Shown here: positions 17,824-25,642 of the stretch, piece after piece
Layout of the letters: each line of letters opens with the position of its first letter
How positions within the stretch are numbered: the stretch's first letter is position 1
Source: Ignavibacterium sp.
GTDB taxonomy: Bacteria; Bacteroidota; Ignavibacteria; Ignavibacteriales; Ignavibacteriaceae
DNA: 64,000 nt
Direction of reading: 5' to 3'
Assembly: GCA_032027145.1 (NCBI GenBank)
Contig: JAVSMP010000001.1
Span: 3,043,116-3,107,115, forward strand
The notes under the pieces: model-generated
Seen by the model: the letters and a program-made list of their open reading frames with translations, nothing else
Told to the model about the DNA's origin: nothing
Database searches by the model: none
Position numbers and translations under genes: made by a program

Positions 17824-19242
17824 GTGAAGGATTCAATAAACAATAGCTTTTTTAAATTTTCCAATAGGAAAGATTTAATAGCAATTAAGAGTTCGGAATT
17901 TGAGATATCATATTATTCACTTTTCAATTCTTCTACCGGTTTTTCAGAATTTCTACTATCATATCAGATTGGCAAAAACGATTATGCTGCTGTTTTAACA
18001 GATGATCAGATATTTTTTGTTAAAAGTGTAATCGCACTTTGGTTAATAGGCGCAGTACCTGTTCCAATCAATACAAAATTACTTGATTCCGAAATTGAGC
18101 AAATACTTAATGATCATCAGATAAAATTTTTAATATCCGATAGAACAACTTTTAGTTTTGTTAGCCCGCCGGATACTGAAATAATTTTAATCAATAATGG
18201 CAGTAAGAAACCAACATTAAATACTGATTTAAAAATTCCGGAAGAAGTTAATGAAGCTGTAGTTATCTTTACATCCGGGTCATCCGGTAAACCAAGAGGA
18301 GTTGTTCATACTTTCTCATCTTTAATAAGCAATATTGAAAATGCAAATAGTATTTTTAAACATCAGGAGAAAGACAAATGGCTTGCATCACTCCCCTTTT
18401 ATCATATCGGCGGATTTCAAATAATTTGCCGTTCACTCTTTTTCGGATGCACTTTGATAACATCGAAATCAATTCAAACAGATGATCTCGCTGAATCAAT
18501 TTTAAGTTTTAACCCGACACACTTATCATTTGTATCAACACAATTGAAAAGAATGCTTGATAAAAAGATATCTCCCGGAAACTCATTAAGAGTTTCTCTA
18601 ATTGGTGGAGGTTTTATTGATGATGAATTATTGATAAAAGCCGGAAAACTTGGCTGGAAACCTTATCGAGTTTATGGTTCGTCTGAAACCGGATCTATGA
18701 TAACAGCAATTTCTGGAAATGAAATAGAAATAAAACCTTTATCTTCAGGAAAACCTTTTAAAGATGTTCAAATAAAAATATCAGACAATTCTGAGTTATT
18801 GATCAAATCCGGAAGTCTGTTTAAATATTATTTAAATGACAAAAAGGAAACTACCGAAAAATTAATTAACGGATTTTACTATTCAGGCGATATAGGATTT
18901 ATTGATAACGATGGTTATTTATTTATTGAAGCACGCAGAAATGATCTGATTATTACCGGTGGTGAAAATGTAAATCCAGTTGAAGTAGAAAAAGTTATTC
19001 AAAAGATTGATGGAGTAAAAGAAGTATGCGTTTTCCCTCAGCAAAATAAAATATGGGGACAAATTGTTGCGTGTGCATTGGTTACCGATGATGAATCAAT
19101 AAATGAAACGAAGATTAAAGATTTTTTAAAACCATTAATTGCCGGATATAAAATTCCCAAAAAGTATTTTTTTACTACTGAATTACCTAAAACAATTCTG
19201 GGAAAATTTGAACGCGAGAAAATCCGGAAAATATTTAAATAA
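17824..19242 (+). CDS. menE: o-Succinylbenzoate-CoA ligase
   Basis: 472 residues of the adenylate-forming family, from a GTG at 17824. Motifs: IFTSGSSGKPRGVVHTFSS (P-loop), YGSSETGS, YYSGDIGFID, TGGENVNPVEVE and the C-terminal Lys in PKTILGKFEREK. It makes o-succinylbenzoyl-CoA for MenB. It is last in the men run and its 3' end overlaps the oppositely oriented thioesterase by 8 bp. The preceding enzyme, o-succinylbenzoate synthase (MenC), is not encoded anywhere in the window. Confidence 0.92.
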   Translation: MKDSINNSFFKFSNRKDLIAIKSSEFEISYYSLFNSSTGFSEFLLSYQIGKNDYAAVLTDDQIFFVKSVIALWLIGAVPVPINTKLLDSEIEQILNDHQIKFLISDRTTFSFVSPPDTEIILINNGSKKPTLNTDLKIPEEVNEAVVIFTSGSSGKPRGVVHTFSSLISNIENANSIFKHQEKDKWLASLPFYHIGGFQIICRSLFFGCTLITSKSIQTDDLAESILSFNPTHLSFVSTQLKRMLDKKISPGNSLRVSLIGGGFIDDELLIKAGKLGWKPYRVYGSSETGSMITAISGNEIEIKPLSSGKPFKDVQIKISDNSELLIKSGSLFKYYLNDKKETTEKLINGFYYSGDIGFIDNDGYLFIEARRNDLIITGGENVNPVEVEKVIQKIDGVKEVCVFPQQNKIWGQIVACALVTDDESINETKIKDFLKPLIAGYKIPKKYFFTTELPKTILGKFEREKIRKIFK

Positions 19243-19633
19243 CGTGTCTTTTTAATCCTTCTTTCAAATCATTACAGATTTCTTTTTTCTTCCAGTTTTT
19301 TTTATCAACAAATACGTGAACAGTTTTAACATGACTGCACAGTGTTTTACCCCGTTTTATTGTGTACATCAACTCAAAAGATGAGTCACGTAATTGTGAA
19401 ACCTGAACAATAATAGAAATCTCATCACCGTATTTAATTGGTTTTACATATTCGCTTTCTGAATGAATAATCGGAACAACATAATTTTCATTCATCCAAA
19501 AATTCTCTTTAAGATTGAAACTCGAAATCATTTCTTCGTATGCCGAATGGCAAAATTCAAAAATCCGTGAATAAAAGATTATGCCTGCCGGATCACAATC
19601 AAAAAAATTAATTTTTCTTTTTAGCTCATGCAT
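19235..19633 (-). CDS. 4HBT-family hotdog thioesterase, candidate DHNA-CoA hydrolase
   Basis: 132 residues with the hotdog opening RKINFFDCDPAGIIFYSRIFEF, containing the D-PAG-I-FY active-site motif of the 4-hydroxybenzoyl-CoA thioesterase family. This family includes the DHNA-CoA thioesterases that release DHNA between the MenB and MenA steps. Position beside menE makes that role likely, though a YbgC-like acyl-CoA thioesterase is possible from sequence alone. It is transcribed toward menE and the two genes overlap tail to tail. Confidence 0.75.
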   Translation of the reverse strand: MHELKRKINFFDCDPAGIIFYSRIFEFCHSAYEEMISSFNLKENFWMNENYVVPIIHSESEYVKPIKYGDEISIIVQVSQLRDSSFELMYTIKRGKTLCSHVKTVHVFVDKKNWKKKEICNDLKEGLKRHVI

Positions 19634-19795
19634 ATTTATTTATCAATTTTTATGTTATTAAAACTTTTACATTTTTTCTAAAATCTTAAAATCAATTTAT
19701 AAAATGCTTACACTATTACAATAAACTAAATAACCTTATTAGAATTTATTCAAAATATTGTTATTTTGGTTTCAAAATTAAATCAATATATAAGC

Positions 19796-20203
19796 ATGGC
19801 AAAAGAACAGATATCAAACCTCAAAACCTTACCGGTTATCTATAAATATGCATACTTTGTCAGCGGTATTTTACTGGTTGCTATCGGAATAATTGGTATC
19901 TTCTTGCCTGTTTTACCCACAACTATTTTTCTGATACTCGCCTCTGCGTGTTTTGTAAAAAGTTCTCCAAAAGTGAACGAATGGTTAAGAAATCATAAAA
20001 TACTCGGGACATTATTAAAGAACTATCAGGACAAAACCGGGTTAACAATTAAAAGCAAAGTTATTCATATAATTTTTCTGTGGGTTAGTATCTTAGTTTC
20101 AGCATTCATATTAACCGAAAGTTTACCGATAAAACTGCTTCTGTTTGCAATAGCTCTTGGTGTTTCTATCCACTTAATAATGATTAAAACAAAAAGAGTC
20201 TGA
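19796..20203 (+). CDS. YbaN-like (DUF454) inner-membrane protein
   Basis: About 135 residues from ATG 19796; an in-frame TTG at 19766 would add ten residues, but the ATG gives a simpler start and neither has a good ribosome site. Motif GIIGIFLPVLPTTIFLILAS followed by CFVKSSPKVNEWL is the DUF454/YbaN signature. Three to four membrane helices. Function of the family is not established. It stands alone between convergent neighbours. Confidence 0.8.
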   Translation: MAKEQISNLKTLPVIYKYAYFVSGILLVAIGIIGIFLPVLPTTIFLILASACFVKSSPKVNEWLRNHKILGTLLKNYQDKTGLTIKSKVIHIIFLWVSILVSAFILTESLPIKLLLFAIALGVSIHLIMIKTKRV

Positions 20204-20245
20204 TTCCTAATTTAGTTACTGACAAATATTCTTATTGGTTGTTGC

Positions 20246-21016
20246 TCAGATTAATCTGATATCTTTTAAAAAAGGTAAATTATTCCGGACTTCATTTACC
20301 AAAGCTTTTACAATTTCAACTTCAAATATTTTCTCTTCATTTTCAACCGCCAATAATTCCCTGCCCATTGGATCAAATACTGAACTGAAACCATTATAAT
20401 TCACAAAGGGATCACTGCCGACTCTGTTAACACCAACAACAAAACACTGATTTTCAATTGCACGAGCTTTTAATAAAGTACGCCAATGTTCTATTCTTGT
20501 ATTTGGCCAATTAGCAATATCAATTATAATATCAACTTTATCTTTACCGTAAAATCTGTATAATTCAGGAAATCTAAGATCATAACAGATTGAAAGTCCG
20601 ATCTTAGCTCCCTTAACTTTGCTTATCACAGTATCTTTACCTTTACCATAATTTTTATCTTCCTTTGAATAAGAAAACGGATGAATTTTTCTGTAAGTCT
20701 TAATTATTTTACCTTGATTATTTAGATGAACAAGAGTATTAAAATTTTTATTCTTTCCTTTTTCAATAACCCCATACATTACTGAGCATTTTTTATTTTT
20801 TGCCATTGTAGAAAAAAACAAATATGATTCACCTTTTAATTCTTCAGCAAAATCATTTGACTTCATAGTAAAACCGGTTAAAGTCATTTCAGGAAATACA
20901 AGCAAATCGAGATTACCGGTCTGCTCAATTAGTTTTTTAATCTTCTGCTGGTTTGAAAGCTTATCTTCCCAAACAGGAGAGTACTGAACTAATCCAACAA
21001 TAATATTTTTATTCAT
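20246..21016 (-). CDS. Omega-amidase / nitrilase-family amidohydrolase (YafV-like)
   Basis: 256 residues of the carbon-nitrogen hydrolase superfamily. The Glu-Lys-Cys triad is visible: FPEMTLTGFT (Glu), TYRKIHPFSY (Lys) and LSICYDLRFPELYR (Cys). The KIHPFSY and CYDLRFPE variants match omega-amidases, which hydrolyse alpha-ketoglutaramate or alpha-ketosuccinamate. Cytoplasmic. AAGGAG stands 7 bases before the ATG, overlapping the end of the upstream membrane-protein gene, so the two form a short operon. Confidence 0.85.
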   Translation of the reverse strand: MNKNIIVGLVQYSPVWEDKLSNQQKIKKLIEQTGNLDLLVFPEMTLTGFTMKSNDFAEELKGESYLFFSTMAKNKKCSVMYGVIEKGKNKNFNTLVHLNNQGKIIKTYRKIHPFSYSKEDKNYGKGKDTVISKVKGAKIGLSICYDLRFPELYRFYGKDKVDIIIDIANWPNTRIEHWRTLLKARAIENQCFVVGVNRVGSDPFVNYNGFSSVFDPMGRELLAVENEEKIFEVEIVKALVNEVRNNLPFLKDIRLI

Positions 21017-21028
21017 AGAATATCTCCT

Positions 21029-21511
21029 TCATCTTAAAATCAATAATAAAACGGCGAGTAAAATCCCAATAAAAGATTGAATCAGAACTTCGCTTTTAAG
21101 AAGAGTACCTTTAAAAAAGCCAAGCGGAGTCCATTTCATCCAAGTCCATTTTTCGGGGAATTTCATTTTCAAAAAGATGTAATATAAAACATCCTGCAGT
21201 CCGAAATTCTTCATTATCCAGCCGGCTAATGCAGCGATCCAGTCAAAAACAAATCCGATCATTAAAAGTAATAACACATCAAACAAAAACTGATTTATTC
21301 TGTATGATCTGATAATTATTTTTTCGGGAAGTTGTGTTGTTCTTCTGATAAGTGCAAAATGATATCCGAAAATATCAAACAAATTACTAATTAAAACAAA
21401 AGCAAATGCTGAAAATCCATACCAATAAAAAGAAATAATCACTGCAATAATTGCAGCAGCAATATTAATCCAAATAAGTCTGTATTTTAAAATATTAACC
21501 AGTTCATTCAT
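21029..21511 (-). CDS. Small membrane protein, unknown
   Basis: 160 residues with four probable membrane helices (about 12-45 as one long or two short, 68-90, 92-105, 138-158) and aromatic loops (EKWTWMKWTPLGFFKG). I do not recognise the family. It precedes the omega-amidase by 12 bp on the same strand and diverges from the histidine kinase gene. No function can be assigned. Confidence 0.6.
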   Translation of the reverse strand: MNELVNILKYRLIWINIAAAIIAVIISFYWYGFSAFAFVLISNLFDIFGYHFALIRRTTQLPEKIIIRSYRINQFLFDVLLLLMIGFVFDWIAALAGWIMKNFGLQDVLYYIFLKMKFPEKWTWMKWTPLGFFKGTLLKSEVLIQSFIGILLAVLLLILR

Positions 21512-21634
21512 AATAGTATTTTACTTTACCGAAATTTACTAATTTGTTGAAAAAGTGCTTCATTTTAAGTTTAATAAATCGCTAAGGATTGTTTATTTTA
21601 GCACAATAGTTTTTATAAGAAATTTTTAGCCCCT

Positions 21635-23059
21635 ATGAATCAAAATATCACATTAGATTTTTCACTTTTCGATGGTTTCCCGGATATGTGTTTTTTAATT
21701 AATGATACAGGAGATATCAGGTTTTATAACAAAGCTTCTAGTGAAAAGTTGGAAATCTTAAATGGTAAGACAGACATATTTTTTGATTATGTAGAACTCT
21801 GTGATAGAAATGAAACTCAAAATTTATTCATTAAATCATTAAACCTTGGCAAACCTGAAGAGCTTGAAACCAGGCTGTTTTTTAAAAAGAATTTTATCAG
21901 TGTAAAACTCTCTTTTGTGCCTTTTGAAAGTCAGGGATTCAAAGAAAGATTGACACTTGTAACTGCAAGAGATATCAGTGAAGAAAAAAAGAAAGAAATG
22001 GACCTTATCAGATTTTTTAATGTTGCAGAAAATACGGTCAATCCTTTGCAGATAACTGATCTAAATGGTAAAATGATTTATGTTAATAAAGCTTTTGAAG
22101 CTGCAAGCGGATATTCAAAAAATGAATTGATTGGCAGAAATCCGAGTATATTGGGCAGCGGAAAAAATTCTACAAAGTTTTGGGATAAAATGTGGGATAC
22201 TGTTTCAAGTGGTAAAGTTTGGGTTGGTGAAATTGAAAACCTTAAGAAAAATGGCGAGTCGTTTTTTACTCAGCTTCTTGTATCACCTATTTTGGATAAA
22301 AATGGAAAAGTATCTGGTTATTTCGGTATTCACCGCGATCTAACCGAAAAAAGAACATTAGAAAGACAATTAATTCATACTCAAAAAATGGAAAGCATTG
22401 GTACTTTAGCAGCAGGCATAGCCCATGAAGTTGGAAATCCTTTAGCTTCCATTTCAGCTTTAGTACAAGTTGCACAAAGAATTTCTACCGATCCGTTTGT
22501 GAATGAGAAATTAGATCTAGTAAAAAGTCAGGTTACCAGAATATCAAAAATTATACGAGATCTTGTTGATTTCTCAAGACCATCTAATTACGAATTAGAA
22601 CTGACTGATATTAATTCCGTAATTAAAGAAGCAGTCGAAATTACAAAGGTCGGCACAAAAGCTCAGGGTATAATATTTGAAACAAATTTAAGTCCTGACA
22701 TACCATTGCTTCCTCTGATATCAGATCAAATACAGCAAGTGTTTGTTAATATACTGCTAAACTCTGTTGACGCAATTATAGAGAAAAAGCGAAGTAATAA
22801 AATTGAAAAGATTTCTGTAAAATCTGAAAGTTCGGATAACGAAGTAACAATAACTTTTTCTGATACCGGGATAGGAATTAAAGAAGATAAATTAAATAAA
22901 GTTTTTGAACCATTTTTTACTTCTAAAACAGAAGGAAAAGGAACTGGTTTAGGTTTATGGGTAAGTTATGGCATTGTAAAAAGTTTTCAGGGGGATATAA
23001 AAATAAAAAGTAAATTCAATGAAGGTACATCATTTATAATAAAGTTACCTATTAATTAA
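21635..23059 (+). CDS. PAS-domain sensor histidine kinase (NtrB-like, soluble)
   Basis: 474 residues without membrane helices. An N-terminal PAS-like segment (about 10-115) is followed by a clear PAS with PAC end (about 128-245: NPLQITDLNGKMIYVNKAFE, YFGIHRDLTEKR), then HisKA (phospho-acceptor His264 in AAGIAHEVGNPLASI) and an ATPase domain (NILLNSVDAI, FSDTGIGI, EGKGTGLGLWVSYGIV). The GNPLA variant is typical of kinases that pair with NtrC-like regulators, and such a regulator follows 12 bp later. The cytoplasmic signal it senses is unknown. Confidence 0.9.
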   Translation: MNQNITLDFSLFDGFPDMCFLINDTGDIRFYNKASSEKLEILNGKTDIFFDYVELCDRNETQNLFIKSLNLGKPEELETRLFFKKNFISVKLSFVPFESQGFKERLTLVTARDISEEKKKEMDLIRFFNVAENTVNPLQITDLNGKMIYVNKAFEAASGYSKNELIGRNPSILGSGKNSTKFWDKMWDTVSSGKVWVGEIENLKKNGESFFTQLLVSPILDKNGKVSGYFGIHRDLTEKRTLERQLIHTQKMESIGTLAAGIAHEVGNPLASISALVQVAQRISTDPFVNEKLDLVKSQVTRISKIIRDLVDFSRPSNYELELTDINSVIKEAVEITKVGTKAQGIIFETNLSPDIPLLPLISDQIQQVFVNILLNSVDAIIEKKRSNKIEKISVKSESSDNEVTITFSDTGIGIKEDKLNKVFEPFFTSKTEGKGTGLGLWVSYGIVKSFQGDIKIKSKFNEGTSFIIKLPIN

Positions 23060-23071
23060 TTCAGGATAAAA

Positions 23072-24427
23072 ATGGCAAATAAAATTTTAGTTGTTGACGA
23101 CGAAGAAATAATCAGGGACTCATTATTCTACATTCTTGAAAAAGAAGGTTACCAGGTTGATAAAGCCGAAAACGGTAAAACTGCTTATGAAAAAATTTTG
23201 GCTGATCATTTTGATCTTGTTATAACTGATATTGAAATGCCTTTAATGAAAGGCACAGAACTTCTTGAAAAAATTAAAACTATTAATTTTCAAACTTCGG
23301 TAATAATAATTACAGCATTTGGATCATTAGACACAGCTATCAGTGCGTTAAGAAATGGTGCAAGTGATTACATCCTAAAACCAGTGGAATTTGATGAATT
23401 AATAATCAAGGTACAACGACTTTTTGAAGTAAAAGATCTGCTAACAGAAAATAAGATTCTTCGTGAAGAAATTCATAGAAAATATGATTTTGAAAATATT
23501 ATCGGTAAAAGCGCCAGCATTAAAAAAGTCTATGAAATGATTGAAGCTGTTGCTGAAACAGATTCAACTGTCTTAATCAGCGGAAACAGCGGCACTGGAA
23601 AAGAATTAGTTGCACGTGCATTGCATTATAAAAGTCACAGAAAAGGTAAACCATTCATTGCTGTTAATTGCGGAGCTATTTCTGAAAACCTGATTGAAAG
23701 TGAACTTTTCGGACATAAGAAAGGTGCATTTACGGGTGCTATTTCCGATAAGGAGGGTTATATGAAAGCTGCTAACGGCGGAACATTATTTCTTGATGAA
23801 ATTAGTGAGATGCCTCCACAGCTTCAGGTAAAACTTTTAAGAGCAATTCAGGAAAAAGAATACACACCTGTTGGAACAACTATTTCAATGCCGGTTAATG
23901 CGAGGTTCATTACAACAACAAATCGTAATCTGGAAGAAGAAGTAAAAGCCGGCAGATTCAGGGAAGATCTGTATTATCGAATTAATGTCATAGATATTCA
24001 CCTGCCATCATTAAAAGAGCGTGAAGAGGATATTCCGTTATTAGCGGATCATTTTCTTGATAAATACAGGAAAGAGTTAAACAAAAATATTAAGGGTATT
24101 GATAACGAGGCAATGAGAGCAATAATGAGTCATGAATGGAAAGGTGAAGTGCGTGAACTTGAAAATATTATTGAAAGAGCAGTAATATTTTGTAAAAGTG
24201 ATTTGATAACAATACAAGAATTACCCGCTTCCTTTAAACCAAAAACAGATGAATATGATTTTTCTTTTAATGGCTCACTTGATGAATCTGTAAGAAAGTT
24301 TGAAAGAGATTTTATTCTTCGTGCACTAGAGAGTAATGAAAATAATAAAGAGAAAACTGCCGATACATTAAAAGTCGGACTATCAACTCTTTACAGAAAA
24401 CTAAAGGAATTAGACATTAAAATTTAA
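23072..24427 (+). CDS. NtrC-family sigma-54-dependent response regulator
   Basis: 451 residues: receiver (1-120, phospho-acceptor Asp in [10 protein letters not shown], Lys in YILKPVEF), AAA+ domain (Walker A GNSGTGKE, the sigma-54 contact loop GAFTGA, Walker [11 protein letters not shown]) and a Fis-type helix-turn-helix at the end ([21 protein letters not shown]). It activates sigma-54 promoters after phosphorylation by the kinase just upstream. Targets are not proven; a sigma-54-like site 164 bp downstream is the nearest candidate. Confidence 0.93.
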   Translation: MANKILVVDDEEIIRDSLFYILEKEGYQVDKAENGKTAYEKILADHFDLVITDIEMPLMKGTELLEKIKTINFQTSVIIITAFGSLDTAISALRNGASDYILKPVEFDELIIKVQRLFEVKDLLTENKILREEIHRKYDFENIIGKSASIKKVYEMIEAVAETDSTVLISGNSGTGKELVARALHYKSHRKGKPFIAVNCGAISENLIESELFGHKKGAFTGAISDKEGYMKAANGGTLFLDEISEMPPQLQVKLLRAIQEKEYTPVGTTISMPVNARFITTTNRNLEEEVKAGRFREDLYYRINVIDIHLPSLKEREEDIPLLADHFLDKYRKELNKNIKGIDNEAMRAIMSHEWKGEVRELENIIERAVIFCKSDLITIQELPASFKPKTDEYDFSFNGSLDESVRKFERDFILRALESNENNKEKTADTLKVGLSTLYRKLKELDIKI

Positions 24428-24590
24428 TTTAAAATGATTCTTTTATAAGCTTAATTATTTTTCAAATACATTCTCAATAATTAAAAAGCGTTTTTTATCA
24501 TTACCATTAGCGAGAATACTAAATCCTTTATTCTTTACTTTTAATCCATAAATCAACTGATAACCCTCAATATTTAGTATTTATCATACT

Positions 24591-24606
24591 TGGCACACAA
24601 ATAGTA
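24591..24606 (+). promoter_or_regulatory. Candidate sigma-54 promoter (imperfect -24/-12)
   Basis: TGGCAC at 24591-24596 is a perfect -24 box; the -12 part reads TAGTA (consensus TTGCA/T), with GG and the following G at the right spacing but T for the key C. It lies about 47 bp before the ATG of the lone receiver gene, downstream of the NtrC-type activator. A weaker TGG-N8-TTG occurs at 25064-25077 before the cytochrome module. Confidence 0.3.
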
Positions 24607-24652
24607 AAATTATTCAGACTTTTCCACAGGGGAAAGTTCCAATAATCAAAAT

Positions 24653-25012
24653 ATGAAAAATATAGTAATCTACAGCCCTGATTTCAGCTTATGCTATAGT
24701 CTGCTATTATATCTGCAGACTCAGTATAAAGTGGTAACAACTACAGTTTTGGAAGTCGTATCATCGTTGGTATGCAGTAATTCCGCTGATCTTGTAATTC
24801 TTGATAGTGAGCCAAACAACGAAGTCATTATACTGTGCGAGCAAATAAAAAAATGTAATGGTGATCTTCCCCTAATTTTAACTTATGTATTTAACGATAA
24901 GAATTTGGATAGAGAAAACGAAATTAAAAAGTTTGTAAATGAAATATTTTATAAACCTTTTGATCTTAATGATATTTCATCAAAAATTCCCTTGCTGCTG
25001 CCTGCAAATTGA
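24653..25012 (+). CDS. Stand-alone receiver-domain protein
   Basis: 119 residues, a single CheY/Spo0F-like domain. The phospho-acceptor region is ADLVILDSEP, followed by LPLILTYVF (Thr) and EIFYKPFDLND (Lys-Pro). The usual acidic pair at the end of strand one is weakened to SPD, and overall similarity is low, so metal binding may be altered. No output domain. It sits between the two-component pair and the cytochrome module, with its own upstream region. Confidence 0.65.
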   Translation: MKNIVIYSPDFSLCYSLLLYLQTQYKVVTTTVLEVVSSLVCSNSADLVILDSEPNNEVIILCEQIKKCNGDLPLILTYVFNDKNLDRENEIKKFVNEIFYKPFDLNDISSKIPLLLPAN

Positions 25013-25279
25013 AATAAAAATTGTTTATAAAAAAATGCACTTTGTAGCCGATTAAAAACAATATGGTTAAATTATTGTCTGCAAGCAATATTATAAAAGT
25101 AATTCTAAAATGTGCGAAGTAATGAAAAAAAGGCTTCCCAAAGCTGAGAATTGAACAAATCTGAACAATGAAAATATTGGATTTTTAGCAAATAATTGTA
25201 AATTTATTTTGGTATTTTAATTGTAAACATCTAAGTGAAAAAAATCGATAACTAACAATAATCAAAGGATAAATAATAA

Positions 25280-25621
25280 ATGAAAAATATATTAGTTTAT
25301 TTTGGTTTAATAATAACAGTAGTTGCCTTATATGGATTTGCTTATGTAGTATCTGAGCAAGCTGACGGCGATGGCAAAAAGGTATTTATTGATAACAAAT
25401 GCCAAATGTGCCACACAGTTAGTTCTGCAGGCATAGAGTCAAAAAAATCAGATGCTTCAGATCTTTCTACGGTAGGAAAAGACAATACTGCTGAATTTTT
25501 AACAAAATACTTGAAAAAAGAAGCTAAGTTAAACGATAAAGATCATAAATCATCATTTAAAGGAAGTGATGAAGATCTTAAAGTTTTAGTTAACTGGTTA
25601 TTAACACTTAAAGGAGAATAA
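25280..25621 (+). CDS. Membrane-anchored monoheme cytochrome c
   Basis: 113 residues: an uncleaved-looking N-terminal helix (about 4-24) and a class I-like cytochrome domain with one haem site, CQMCH. After that site there is no Met; the region where the sixth ligand normally sits reads DKDHKSSFKGSDEDLK, so His may be the axial ligand. It likely shuttles electrons at the periplasmic face. It starts a module with two large multihaem membrane proteins, the next only 21 bp away. Confidence 0.85.
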   Translation: MKNILVYFGLIITVVALYGFAYVVSEQADGDGKKVFIDNKCQMCHTVSSAGIESKKSDASDLSTVGKDNTAEFLTKYLKKEAKLNDKDHKSSFKGSDEDLKVLVNWLLTLKGE

Positions 25622-25642
25622 TCAGGTTTAAGTTTATCAACT

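Noticed and set aside
25064..25079. Second sigma-54-like site before the cytochrome module
   Set aside because: Only TGG and TTG match with correct spacing; both CAC and the GC of the -12 part are missing, so it is too weak to list as a feature.
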